DNA from: Oscillospiraceae bacterium
GTDB lineage: Bacteria > Bacillota > Clostridia > Oscillospirales > Ruminococcaceae
Length of the DNA: 64,000 nt
Assembly: GCA_017829005.1 (NCBI GenBank)
Contig: JAGAJF010000150.1
Location: 1 to 64,000 of the forward strand
Direction of reading: 5' to 3'
The notes under the pieces were generated by a model. That model was not told the origin of the DNA, made no database searches, and saw nothing but the letters and a program-made list of their open reading frames with translations. The translations under genes and the position numbers were made by a program. Shown here piece after piece: positions 15,295-23,889 of the stretch. The number at the start of each line of letters is the position of its first letter. The stretch's first letter is position 1.

Positions 15295-16575
15295 ATGTCA
15301 TTAAAGGATATGAACAAGGCTCAGCTTGAAGCCTTCAGAGACGAGTGCAAAAAGGAATACGAGGCTTTCAAGGCTCAGGGCTTAAAGCTTGATATGTCAA
15401 GAGGAAAGCCCTGCGCAGAGCAGCTTGAGCTTAGTATGCCTATGCTCGATGTGTTAAACAGCAAATCATGCCTTACAGACGCAGAGGGCGTTGATGTCCG
15501 CAACTACGGCTTCCTTACAGGTATTTCCGAGGCAAAGAAGCTTTTTGCCGACCTTTTGGGCGTAACACCCGCAAACATTATCGTTGGCGGCAACTCAAGC
15601 CTTACTCTTATGTATGACTCCGTTGCAAGAGCAATGCAGTTCGGCGTTTACGGCAGCAAGAAGCCCTGGGGCAAGTGCGATAAGGTAAAGTTTTTATGCC
15701 CCGTTCCCGGCTATGACCGCCACTTCTCCATCACCGAGACCTTCGGCGTTGAGATGATAAACGTTCCCATGACCTCCGCCGGCCCCGATATGGATATGGT
15801 TGAGAAGCTTGTGTCAAGTGACCCCGAGATAAAGGGCATCTGGTGCGTTCCCATGTACTCAAACCCCGACGGCTATACCTATTCCGACGAGACCGTTAAG
15901 CGCTTTGCCGCATTAAAGCCCGCCGCAGAGGATTTCAGAATTTTCTGGGATAATGCATACTGCATCCACCACCTCAAGGACGACCACGACAGCATTCTCA
16001 ATATCTTTGACGAGGCTAAGAAGTGCGGAAACGAGGATATGATATTCGAGTTTGCTTCTACCTCAAAGATAACCTTCCCCGGCGCAGGCGTTGCGGTAAT
16101 GGCTGCCTCCGAGAACAACATCGCTCAGATAACAAAGCTTCTGGGTATGCAGAACATCAGCTACGACAAGGTAAATCAGCTCCGCCACGTCCGCTATTTC
16201 AAGGACGCAGAGGGTCTGAAGGCATATATGGAAAAGCACAAGGCTATCCTTGCCCCCAAGTTCGATATGGTAATCACAATGCTCACCGAGAAGCTGGGCG
16301 ACCTTGATATTCTTACATGGAACGTTCCCAAGGGCGGCTACTTCATTTCCGTAAACACCTTGAACGGCTGTGCAAAGGAAGTTGCAAGGCTCTGCAAGGA
16401 GGGCGGCGTAGTCCTCACAGGCGCAGGAGCAACCTTCCCCTACAAGAAGGATCCCGAGGACAGAAATATCCGTCTCTCGCCCTCCTATCCTCCCGTTGAA
16501 GACCTCCGCAAGGCAATGGAGCTTTTCTGCATCTGCGTAAAGCTTGCCTCCGCCGAGAAGCTTTTAGCCGAATAA
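15295..16575 (+). CDS. PLP-dependent aspartate aminotransferase, MocR-like subgroup
   Basis: 426 residues, class I aminotransferase fold of the subgroup sometimes called type Ic aspartate aminotransferase. LDMSRGKPCAEQLELS near the N-terminus, GGNSSLTLMYDS, NPDGYTYSDETV, FWDNAYCIHHL and the PLP-lysine segment FASTSKITFPGAGVAV are visible; NIRLSPSYP carries the carboxylate-binding Arg. No DNA-binding domain is attached. It should convert aspartate and 2-oxoglutarate to oxaloacetate and glutamate. It is a single-gene unit between its own promoter and a terminator. The ribosome site is the GAAAGGA at the end of the leader repeat. Confidence 0.85.
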   Translation: MSLKDMNKAQLEAFRDECKKEYEAFKAQGLKLDMSRGKPCAEQLELSMPMLDVLNSKSCLTDAEGVDVRNYGFLTGISEAKKLFADLLGVTPANIIVGGNSSLTLMYDSVARAMQFGVYGSKKPWGKCDKVKFLCPVPGYDRHFSITETFGVEMINVPMTSAGPDMDMVEKLVSSDPEIKGIWCVPMYSNPDGYTYSDETVKRFAALKPAAEDFRIFWDNAYCIHHLKDDHDSILNIFDEAKKCGNEDMIFEFASTSKITFPGAGVAVMAASENNIAQITKLLGMQNISYDKVNQLRHVRYFKDAEGLKAYMEKHKAILAPKFDMVITMLTEKLGDLDILTWNVPKGGYFISVNTLNGCAKEVARLCKEGGVVLTGAGATFPYKKDPEDRNIRLSPSYPPVEDLRKAMELFCICVKLASAEKLLAE

Positions 16576-16592
16576 TTTTATACACATAATTT

Positions 16593-16630
16593 AACAGGTA
16601 TGCTACAGATGGCATACCTGTTATTTTTAC
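16593..16630. terminator. Bidirectional terminator
   Basis: ACAGGTATGC pairs with GCATACCTGT around TACAGATG and is followed by TATTTTT on the plus strand. It lies between the convergent aminotransferase and D-lactate dehydrogenase genes. Confidence 0.85.
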
Positions 16631-17625
16631 ATTCCGTAAACGACCTCGTTTGTAAACTTCTCCGCCCCCGCGAAAAACTCCTCCGCATTGGAAAGCGTCA
16701 CCTGTGCAATGGCGTTGAGAGCCTCCTCGGTGAGGAAAGCCTGATGGGAGGTTATTATCACATTGGGCATTGAGATAAGAAGGGAAAGGGTCTCGTCGTC
16801 AATGATGTCCCCCGAGCGGTCCTCGTAGAATACATCTGTCTCCTCCTCGTAAACATCAAGCCCCGCCGCACCGATACGCTTTTCCCTGAGCGCCCTGAGA
16901 AGCGCCTCGCTGTCGATAAGCTTGCCTCTGGAGGTGTTTATGATATAAGCGGTGGACTTCATTTTCCGCAGGCTGTCCTCGTCAATGATATAACGGGTGT
17001 CCTTTGTCAGCGGACAGTGGAGGGAAATGATATCGCTCTCGGAGAAAAGCCTGTCCTTGTCCGTGTATTCAAAGCCCTTTTCCATAGCCGATTTTTCATT
17101 TGGAAAGGGGTCATATGCCAGCACCCTCATACCAAAGCCCTTGCATATGTCAATAAACACCTGACCTATCTTTCCCGTACCGATGACCCCTGCGGTCTTG
17201 CCGTAAAGGTCGAAGCCCGTCAGCCCGTTTATGCTGAAATTGTAGTCACGGGTCCTGAGGTATGACTTGTGTATCTTGCGGTTAAGGAGCAGTATCAGCG
17301 CCATGGCGTGCTCAGCCACCGCATAGGGGGAATAGGCGGGGACCCGTAAAATAGTGAGCTTTCCCGAAGCGTATTTCAGGTCGATGTTGTTATAGCCTGC
17401 ACAGCGCATAAGCAATAGCTTTACGCCCCGTTTCGTCAGCTCTTCAATGACTCTGCTGTCAAGGCAGTCATTCACAAATGCGCATACTGCCCTGCAACCG
17501 TCGGAAAGTGCGGCGGTCTCGGGAGACAGCTTATCCTCAAAATAGTGAATGTCAAAGCTTTTGTTTAATTTGTCGAAATGCTCCCTGTCATAGGGCTTGG
17601 TATCATAAAATGCGATGCGTTCCAT
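16627..17625 (-). CDS. ldhA: D-lactate dehydrogenase (D-2-hydroxyacid dehydrogenase family)
   Basis: Reduces pyruvate to D-lactate with NADH, a fermentation end step. The 332 residues have the family layout: VCAFVNDCLD, RCAGYNNIDL, AVAEHAMALILLLNRK, the NAD motif GVIGTGKIGQVF, the catalytic Arg in INTSRGKLID, Glu in DVYEEETD and His in VIITSHQAFLT. The EEETDVFYEDRSG insertion is characteristic of the D-LDH branch. Translation starts at ATG 17625 behind GAAAGG. A half-site resembling the Rex operator (TTGTTAAC) lies upstream but is not convincing on its own. Confidence 0.9.
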   Translation of the reverse strand: MERIAFYDTKPYDREHFDKLNKSFDIHYFEDKLSPETAALSDGCRAVCAFVNDCLDSRVIEELTKRGVKLLLMRCAGYNNIDLKYASGKLTILRVPAYSPYAVAEHAMALILLLNRKIHKSYLRTRDYNFSINGLTGFDLYGKTAGVIGTGKIGQVFIDICKGFGMRVLAYDPFPNEKSAMEKGFEYTDKDRLFSESDIISLHCPLTKDTRYIIDEDSLRKMKSTAYIINTSRGKLIDSEALLRALREKRIGAAGLDVYEEETDVFYEDRSGDIIDDETLSLLISMPNVIITSHQAFLTEEALNAIAQVTLSNAEEFFAGAEKFTNEVVYGM

Positions 17626-17757
17626 ATATGCACAGCCTTTCGGATAAAATTTTATATATTATATTGTTAACTAAAAAAATCCTACTATTCACGGGATAAA
17701 TATCCATAATAACAATAATTTGTAACCATATTGTAATAATTTTTGTCAAAAAAACTA

Positions 17758-17786
17758 TTGGCAACAAAGAAAATATGTGATATAAT
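17758..17786 (+). promoter_or_regulatory. Promoter of the Tyr-rich secreted protein gene
   Basis: TTGGCA (17758-17763), 17-bp spacer, TATAAT (17781-17786). It is followed by a leader of about 80 nt ending in CAAAGGAGAT. The rest of the 246-bp gap is AT-rich, with the divergent ldhA promoter and nothing else visible. Confidence 0.8.
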
Positions 17787-17871
17787 GTATTTGGATTAGA
17801 ATAAGTGCAGTGTATCTGTACCTGTTTTACTAAGCAAATAATTACAATATAAATGCAAAGGAGATTTTACA

Positions 17872-19494
17872 ATGAGCAAGAAACTGACAAAGTCTATAGC
17901 CGCTACAGCCGCAGCTCTCCTGATGGCTACACAGGCAATGGCATTCAGCGCTTCCGCATATCAGCCTTATTATTATTACTATAACGGAATTTATTATTCC
18001 AGCCCTTCTGATGCTGCAGCTGCTGCAGGAAACAATCTGGGCGCTTATGAAGCTGTTGCATATTCCAAGATCCCTTCAAGCGCAGATCTGAAGTATTACG
18101 ATCCTGTAGCCAAGAAGTATTATGATACCATAGATGCTGCTATAGCTGCAGGTGTTAAAAATCCCGCTGAGATATATGTTGGTACCTATTACATCAACAC
18201 CAACTACTACACCACCGGCACAGGTTATTACTGCTCTCTTACCGGCAAGTATTATGTAACATATGCTGAGGCTCTTTCCGCAGCAGGCGGTCAGGCAAAG
18301 TATGTAACATATGTAGGCAATACTCAGACAGCTAACCTTTACTACAGCTCCTACACAGGTCTTTACTACAGCTCATATCAGGCAGCGCTGAACGCTTCCA
18401 AGGGTGATTCTTCCAAGGTTACCTATATGGGCGGAAGCTATTGGTATGATTACTACGGCTATGGCTACGGCTATGGCTACGGTTACTACTACAGCACCTA
18501 TACCGGCAAGTATTATTCCACCTATTCCGCAGCTCTGTCCGCTTCCAAGGGCAATGGCTCCTATGTTGTTCCCGTAGGATACCTCTACACTGCCTCTACA
18601 GCAGCAGAGTACGGCTCTATCTACAAGTATTACTATAACGGCGTAGCTTATCCTTCTCTCCAGGCTGCAAAGGACGCAGGCGGAACAGTAGGTGTTGATA
18701 TCTACTATTCTCCTATAGGAAATGTCGCTACAGAAGGCTACTATTACTACTATAACGGTACCTACTACGGCACTATCGATGCTGCAAAGGCAGCAGGCGG
18801 AACTGCTCTCGGCGAAGATATCACATATGTTCCCTATAACTACTACGGAAATGCATATAAAAACTACTACGGATATTACGGATATATCGATCCTTACTAT
18901 GCTCTCAAGAACGGCCTTTTTGATAAGAATAAGGTCACAACTTCCACCAAGGAAGCTGAGGACGGCGAGCCTTACATCTATGGCAATAAGAAGAGAGCAG
19001 GCTGGAGCACAATTGTCAAGTACATCAATGCTGCTTCCAAGGGCGATAACATCAAGGTTGATATGAACGGCGCAAGCACTATCTCCAAGGACGTTCTCAA
19101 TGCTCTTGACGGCAAGAATGTAAGCGTTACATTTGTTCTTGACAATGGCGTTAAGTGGACTATCAACGGCAAGGATGTTGATAAGGCACAGGATATGCTC
19201 ATCTACACCAAGTACAATATTGATTATATCCCCGAGAAGCTTGTAAAGAAGGCTTCCAAGGACGCTGTTGCCAAGGCTCAGATCGGTATCTCCAACGATT
19301 ACAGCAGCTTCGGTTCTGAGGCAAGCGTTACCGTAAGATTTTCCGATAAGCGCGCTGGCTGTATTGCAGTCGTATACCGCTACGATCCCGACTCCAACTC
19401 CCTCAAGGGTGTTGACAAGGCAAAGGTACAGTCCGACGGTTCCTGCACATTCTCTGTAACCGCAGGCGGTCCTTACCTCATTGTTCTCAAGTAA
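17872..19494 (+). CDS. Secreted tyrosine-rich repeat protein
   Basis: 540 residues with a clear signal peptide (AAALLMATQAMAFSASA, cleavage near residue 29). Residues 30 to about 360 hold seven or eight imperfect repeats of 30-45 residues with the pattern YYYYNGxYYxSxxxAxxAGG...YxYVG. The pattern combines aromatic pairs with an Ala-rich helix. One stretch is almost pure Tyr-Gly (YYGYGYGYGYGYYY). Residues ~375-540 form a non-repetitive domain (TIVKYINAASKGDNIKVDMN ... SVTVRFSDKRAGC) that looks beta-rich. No sortase motif, dockerin or SLH domain is seen, so release or non-covalent wall binding is likely. Codon use is that of a highly expressed gene. The function is unknown. Confidence 0.85.
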   Translation: MSKKLTKSIAATAAALLMATQAMAFSASAYQPYYYYYNGIYYSSPSDAAAAAGNNLGAYEAVAYSKIPSSADLKYYDPVAKKYYDTIDAAIAAGVKNPAEIYVGTYYINTNYYTTGTGYYCSLTGKYYVTYAEALSAAGGQAKYVTYVGNTQTANLYYSSYTGLYYSSYQAALNASKGDSSKVTYMGGSYWYDYYGYGYGYGYGYYYSTYTGKYYSTYSAALSASKGNGSYVVPVGYLYTASTAAEYGSIYKYYYNGVAYPSLQAAKDAGGTVGVDIYYSPIGNVATEGYYYYYNGTYYGTIDAAKAAGGTALGEDITYVPYNYYGNAYKNYYGYYGYIDPYYALKNGLFDKNKVTTSTKEAEDGEPYIYGNKKRAGWSTIVKYINAASKGDNIKVDMNGASTISKDVLNALDGKNVSVTFVLDNGVKWTINGKDVDKAQDMLIYTKYNIDYIPEKLVKKASKDAVAKAQIGISNDYSSFGSEASVTVRFSDKRAGCIAVVYRYDPDSNSLKGVDKAKVQSDGSCTFSVTAGGPYLIVLK

Positions 19495-19513
19495 TTTTTC
19501 ACCGCATATTATT

Positions 19514-19546
19514 GCCGCCGCACAGATTTTTGTGCGGCGGCTTTTT
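19514..19546 (+). terminator. Strong intrinsic terminator
   Basis: An 11-bp perfect stem GCCGCCGCACA/TGTGCGGCGGC with loop GATTTT, then TTTTT. It ends the Tyr-rich protein transcript. Confidence 0.95.
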
Positions 19547-19548
19547 GC

Positions 19549-19577
19549 TTGACGAATATCTCCTGCCGTGGTATAAT
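19549..19577 (+). promoter_or_regulatory. Promoter of the GTPase-endonuclease fusion gene
   Basis: TTGACG (19549-19554), 17-bp spacer, TATAAT (19572-19577), only 3 bp after the preceding terminator T run. Confidence 0.85.
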
Positions 19578-19609
19578 AATATCAAATTTACTTGTTTAGG
19601 AATGAAGAA

Positions 19610-22198
19610 ATGAAACGACTTGTTATCGGAATGACCGCCCACGTGGACGCAGGAAAAACTACCCTCTCCGAAGCAATGCTCTATGTAAGCGGCGAGCTGA
19701 GAAAGCTTGGACGGGTGGATAAACGTGACTCCTTTCTGGACACCCACGCCATAGAGCGAAGCCGCGGCATAACCGTCTTTGCAAAGCAGGCGGTAATGCG
19801 TATGGGTGACGGCGAATACACTCTCCTTGATACCCCCGGGCATACGGATTTTTCTGCCGAAACGGAAAGAGCCTTGTCCGTCCTTGACTGCGCCATACTT
19901 GTGATAAGTGGCATTGACGGGGTGCAGAGCCACACGGAGACTATCTGGCGGCTCCTGGGAAGGTATAGTATTCCCGTGTTTATTTTCGTGAACAAGACGG
20001 ACATTGCCGTAACGGGAAAAGAATTTCTGCTTTCGGAGCTTAAAGCAAAGCTTTCGGACAGGATAACCGATTTTACGCCGCGAGAGGACAAGTCAGCGCT
20101 TTACGAAAGCCTTGCCGACCTTGACGAGGATATGATGAACAGCTTTCTTGAAACGGGAGAGATAACCGATGAAATAATCAAAAAAGCGGTTTTACGAAGG
20201 AATGTTTTCCCCTGTTATTTCGGCTCGGCACTAAAGCTTACGGGGATAAAGGAGCTGCTTTCGGGCATATCCGAATATGCTGCCGAACCCGATCACGGCG
20301 ATGAATTCGGGGCAAGAGTGTATAAGATAACCACCGAAAATAATCTCCGACTTACCCATATGAAGATAACGGGGGGCAGACTTAAAGTCCGCTCCGAGAT
20401 AGACGGGGAGAAGGTAACAGCGCTGCGGATATATTCGGGAGCGAAATTCACATCTCCCGATACCGCCTTTGCAGGCTCACTCGTTGCCGCCGCAGGAATT
20501 TCGAAGACCTATGCGGGACAGGGGATAGGCGCCGAAAAGGACAGTGCGGCACCCCTGCTCACCCCCGTTTTAAGCTACAGACTAATTCTTCCCACGGGGA
20601 CGGACGTCCACACCATGTATAAGAATATGCTACTTCTCGAAGAGGAAGATCCCACTCTCAGGGTAAGCTTTGACTCACGCTTGGGTGAGATACACGTGAG
20701 CCTTATGGGCAGGATACAGCTTGAAATTCTCACGGCGGTGATAAAGGAGCGTTTCGGCACCGAGGTAAGCTTCGACCGGGGAAGTATCGCCTACAGGGAG
20801 ACAATTGCCGCTCCCGTTGTGGGAATAGGTCACTATGAGCCGCTGAGACATTATGCGGAGGTGCATCTGCTGTTAGAGCCGCTTCCGTCGGGCAGCGGAC
20901 TTGTCATCTGCTCCGAATGCTCCCAGGACGTGCTTGACATAAACCGGCAAAGGCTCATTCTCTCAAATCTTCACGATAAGACCCACATAGGCGTACTCAC
21001 AGGCTCACCCGTAACTGATATGAAAATAACTCTTGTAACGGGAAGGGCTCATCTCAAGCATACGGAAGGCGGCGATTTCAGGCAGGCGGCATACAGAGCT
21101 GTGCGAATGGGTCTGCGGTGTGCCGAAAGCATTCTCCTTGAGCCGTTTTACAGCTTTACCCTCCGAATACCCCGTGAATGTACGGGCAGGGCGATAAACG
21201 ATCTCCAGCAGATGGGAGCGGAATTTTCCTCTCCCGAAAACGAGGGCGAAAATTCCGTCATCAAGGGCAGCGCACCCGTTTCCGAAATGTCGGATTACCA
21301 CACCGACGTCTCGGGATATACCAAGGGCAAAGGGCAGCTTAGCTGTGTATTCAAGGGCCATTATCCCTGTCACAATGCCGATGAAGTAATAGAAAAAATT
21401 GCATATGACCCCGACAGCGACCTTGAAAACACCGCCGACAGCGTTTTCTGCGCCCACGGAGCAGGCTTCGGGGTGAAGTGGGACGAGGTGAAAAGCTATG
21501 CCCACCTGGAAAGCGGCATTTTCTTCAAGAATGAAGAGCCGATGGAGGAAAGAGCAGTTTCACGAACCATATCCTCAACGCCTGCGGACGATGAAGAGCT
21601 TATGGCGATATTTGAGCGCACCTACGGAAAAATCGACCGAAGTCCAAGAGCTGCTATGAGGCGTGAATATGAGCCGCCCTCAAAATTAAAGCCGAAGCCG
21701 CTGCCAAAAGGTCCCACCTATCTGCTTGTGGACGGATATAACATTATTTTCTCATGGGAGGAGCTTAAAAAAATAGCGGCTGATAACCTTGACCTTGCCC
21801 GAAGCAGGCTGATACAGATACTTTGCAATTACAGAGGATATAAAAAGTGCGAGGTCATTTTAGTGTTTGACGCATACAAGGTGAAGGGCGAGCATCGTGA
21901 GGTGGAAAAGGTCGGCGGCATTTCTGTTGTCTACACCAAAGAGGCGGAAACGGCGGATATGTACATCGAAAAGGTGTCCCACGAGCTGGCGAAGGATTTC
22001 CGAGTGCGTGTTGCCACCTCGGACGGAGCGGAGCAGGTGATAATCCTCGGAAACGGTGCATATCGTGTATCCGCTGCGGAATTTTACGAGGAAGTGAAGT
22101 CGGCAGAAGAAGAAATTCAGAAAATCATCGGGGATAATGCCACAAAAGGCAGGAATACCCGAGGAATAAAGCTAATTGATAAGAAAGGTGATGTTTGA
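19610..22198 (+). CDS. TetM/EF-G-like ribosomal GTPase fused to a Rae1/YacP (NYN) endonuclease domain
   Basis: 862 residues. The first ~640 follow the EF-G/TetM plan: G1 AHVDAGKTT, G2 SRGIT, G3 DTPGH, G4 NKTD, then domains II to V with SSPENEGEN and GYTKGKGQLSC in the ribosome-contacting region. Residues about 690-830 after a Pro/Lys-rich linker (PPSKLKPKPLPKG) form a YacP/Rae1 NYN domain: YLLVDGYNIIFSWEEL, EVILVFDAYKVKG, TKEAETADMYIEK, RVATSDGAEQVIIL. Rae1 of Bacillus subtilis cuts mRNA inside the ribosomal A site, so both halves target the same site. ATG 19610 is chosen over an upstream TTG that covers the ribosome site. Tetracycline resistance is possible but unproven. The stop codon TGA lies inside structured repeat copy 3. 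Confidence 0.9.
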   Translation: MKRLVIGMTAHVDAGKTTLSEAMLYVSGELRKLGRVDKRDSFLDTHAIERSRGITVFAKQAVMRMGDGEYTLLDTPGHTDFSAETERALSVLDCAILVISGIDGVQSHTETIWRLLGRYSIPVFIFVNKTDIAVTGKEFLLSELKAKLSDRITDFTPREDKSALYESLADLDEDMMNSFLETGEITDEIIKKAVLRRNVFPCYFGSALKLTGIKELLSGISEYAAEPDHGDEFGARVYKITTENNLRLTHMKITGGRLKVRSEIDGEKVTALRIYSGAKFTSPDTAFAGSLVAAAGISKTYAGQGIGAEKDSAAPLLTPVLSYRLILPTGTDVHTMYKNMLLLEEEDPTLRVSFDSRLGEIHVSLMGRIQLEILTAVIKERFGTEVSFDRGSIAYRETIAAPVVGIGHYEPLRHYAEVHLLLEPLPSGSGLVICSECSQDVLDINRQRLILSNLHDKTHIGVLTGSPVTDMKITLVTGRAHLKHTEGGDFRQAAYRAVRMGLRCAESILLEPFYSFTLRIPRECTGRAINDLQQMGAEFSSPENEGENSVIKGSAPVSEMSDYHTDVSGYTKGKGQLSCVFKGHYPCHNADEVIEKIAYDPDSDLENTADSVFCAHGAGFGVKWDEVKSYAHLESGIFFKNEEPMEERAVSRTISSTPADDEELMAIFERTYGKIDRSPRAAMRREYEPPSKLKPKPLPKGPTYLLVDGYNIIFSWEELKKIAADNLDLARSRLIQILCNYRGYKKCEVILVFDAYKVKGEHREVEKVGGISVVYTKEAETADMYIEKVSHELAKDFRVRVATSDGAEQVIILGNGAYRVSAAEFYEEVKSAEEEIQKIIGDNATKGRNTRGIKLIDKKGDV

Positions 22199-22284
22199 AA
22201 ATCAAAGATTTTCAAACCGAGTTTTGTTTCTTTGTCTGACGACAAAGATTTCCTTACGGAAACCACAAAACTCTCAAGAAAGGA
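22183..22284 (+). repeat. Structured leader repeat, copy 3 (before peroxiredoxin)
   Basis: GAAAGG, ATG (22191), hairpin TTTGAAAATC/GATTTTCAAA, GAGTTTTGT, variable hairpin CTTTGTC-TGAC-GACAAAG (22230-22247), TTTCC-TTAC-GGAAA, ACAAAACTC, GAAAGGA. The inner stem again differs from copies 1 and 2 while staying paired. The element begins within the last codons of the GTPase gene and supplies its TGA stop. The small frame from 22191 ends at TGA 22290-22292, 2 bp before the peroxiredoxin ATG. Confidence 0.9.
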
Positions 22285-22294
22285 ATGGTTGATT

Positions 22295-22756
22295 ATGCTT
22301 ACAGAAAATGTAAAAGCTCCAAAGTTCAGATTACAGGATAAGGACGGAAAGGAGTACACCCTCGAAGATTTCAAGGGCAAGAAGCTTGTGCTGTATTTTT
22401 ACCCCAAGGACAACACAGCAGGCTGTTCAAGGCAGGCGGCGGCATTCGGGGCGGCATATGAGGAAATAAAGTCTCTGGGCGCAGAGGTGGTGGGCATAAG
22501 CAAGGACAGCACCGCTTCCCACGTTAAATTTGCGGAAAAATACTCCCTTCCCTTTATACTTCTCTCCGACCCCGAGCTTGAAGCTATAAAGGCATACGAT
22601 GTATGGCAGGAAAAGAAGAATTACGGCAAGGTAAGTATGGGCGTTGTCCGCACCTGCTACATCATTGACGAAAAGGGCGTTATCATCAAGGCTATGCCCA
22701 AGGTAAAGCCCGATACAAATGCGGCAGAGGTGATAAGGTTTCTTAGAGGGGAATGA
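22295..22756 (+). CDS. bcp: Thiol peroxidase, Bcp/PrxQ-type peroxiredoxin
   Basis: Reduces hydroperoxides with thioredoxin-type reductants in the cytoplasm. 153 residues: KAPKFRLQDKDGKEYTLEDF, then FYPKDNTAGCSRQAAAF, with the peroxidatic Cys in the Thr-x-x-Cys context. The resolving Cys usually five residues later is absent (Ala), so this is a 1-Cys or atypical form; another Cys lies in VRTCYIIDEKG. The start ATG at 22295 uses the GAAAGGA of the leader repeat. Confidence 0.9.
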   Translation: MLTENVKAPKFRLQDKDGKEYTLEDFKGKKLVLYFYPKDNTAGCSRQAAAFGAAYEEIKSLGAEVVGISKDSTASHVKFAEKYSLPFILLSDPELEAIKAYDVWQEKKNYGKVSMGVVRTCYIIDEKGVIIKAMPKVKPDTNAAEVIRFLRGE

Positions 22757-22794
22757 TAGCCGTTTTTTGAAATAATTATGGGAGAGCTGTAGCT

Positions 22795-23406
22795 ATGCAC
22801 GATGGAAACCGAAGCGATATATTGGAAGCTTTAGCCGGAGCGTTACAATTGCATTTGCGGCAGATGGAGAATGAACAGCTTATAGAAGCACTCAGAAATG
22901 CATTCGGAAACGCCGCAGCTTCTTTGCGTGAAGAGCATAATGAAAATTTCTATTATTATGCTTTCATCTTTGACGAGGGGCTTCACCCATACATTTCTGC
23001 GTGGTCTTATGAAGCATTTGAAAGATATGCTGCCGAAAAGGAATTAACGGATGAGGATAAAATCTGGCAGAAATGGAATTATGCCGACTCACCGTATGCG
23101 GTTTATGGATATGATGAATTTTTCTCGGAGGCAGGCAGGCTGCTTGATGAGCGGGCGGGCAAATTGTCAGATGATGAATTGTATGACAGAGAATGGCTCA
23201 CACGAATGCAGGCTATGGAAGAAGCCTTAAAGCGCCTTGACAGAGCCGGTTTCTTCGGCTTTGGCGAAATCCGGAAAAATGTTGTTATCAATGTAGAGCA
23301 AGCACCTCCCGACTGTCGGGAATATGAAAGAGCACTGCGTCTTAATCCTCAGTCGGAACTGCTTGGGGAATACTTGGAAATATGTGAGCGTGAAGAACAG
23401 ACCTGA
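22795..23406 (+). CDS. DUF4303-like protein
   Basis: 203 residues, acidic, no signal peptide. The segment YYYAFIFDEGLHPYISAWSY followed by IWQKWNYADSPYAVYGYDEFF matches the pattern of DUF4303 proteins (aromatic strand, then Trp-x-Tyr-Ala). These are small globular proteins often met beside toxin-immunity genes. It is followed 31 bp later by a barstar-like gene, which supports an immunity-type setting. No cognate toxin gene is present. The family call is by eye. Confidence 0.6.
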   Translation: MHDGNRSDILEALAGALQLHLRQMENEQLIEALRNAFGNAAASLREEHNENFYYYAFIFDEGLHPYISAWSYEAFERYAAEKELTDEDKIWQKWNYADSPYAVYGYDEFFSEAGRLLDERAGKLSDDELYDREWLTRMQAMEEALKRLDRAGFFGFGEIRKNVVINVEQAPPDCREYERALRLNPQSELLGEYLEICEREEQT

Positions 23407-23437
23407 CCCGAATGAAAAACTTCAAGGAGAGGAGCAT

Positions 23438-23872
23438 ATGCAAAACGGATTATATTACATAAGCGAGGAAGAAGTCAGCGGCGTTAAAGCCTCATTGCCC
23501 GATGGAGTTTTCATAGCCGAGATAGACTATGAAAGGATAAACAGCGAAAGTGATTACCTTGACCTGATGGGAGAGCTTTTTCGTTTCCCAGTTTTTGAAG
23601 GTCAGACAGGACATAGCTGGGACGGTTATTACGACTGGATAACGGACCTTAACTGGGAAAATGACAGCGAATGGTTTGACATTTCCCGCAACGGCTTCTG
23701 CCTTATTATTCACGGCTGCAATAAAAACGGCTATGACAAACGCTTTGACCCGCTTCTCAGAAAAATTGTTGACGGCTTTGTTTATGATATACTGCCTTTT
23801 TGGAAAAAGGATATCAAAGATGTGGTCGTGTGCGGTGAGCCAAAGCCGTTTTGCGTTTATCTGGTGATATAA
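23438..23872 (+). CDS. Barstar-family RNase inhibitor-like protein
   Basis: 144 residues. Barstar binds and blocks barnase-type ribonucleases. The match rests on YYISEEEVSGVKASLPDGVF, EIDYERINSESDYLDLMGEL and FPVFEGQTGHSWDGYYDWITDLNW. The last is the helix that in barstar reads Phe-Gly-x-Asn-Trp-Asp-Ala-Phe-x-Asp-x-Leu and inserts Asp into the RNase active site; here Trp-Asp-Gly-Tyr-Tyr-Asp is kept. AAGGAGAGGAG precedes ATG 23438. No barnase-like gene is nearby, so it may be an orphan immunity gene against neighbours' toxins. Confidence 0.75.
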   Translation: MQNGLYYISEEEVSGVKASLPDGVFIAEIDYERINSESDYLDLMGELFRFPVFEGQTGHSWDGYYDWITDLNWENDSEWFDISRNGFCLIIHGCNKNGYDKRFDPLLRKIVDGFVYDILPFWKKDIKDVVVCGEPKPFCVYLVI

Positions 23873-23889
23873 AAAACGGGGGAGATCTT

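Noticed and set aside
17641..17700. Rex operator upstream of ldhA
   Set aside because: Only one half-site (TTGTTAAC) is recognisable; the second half does not match.
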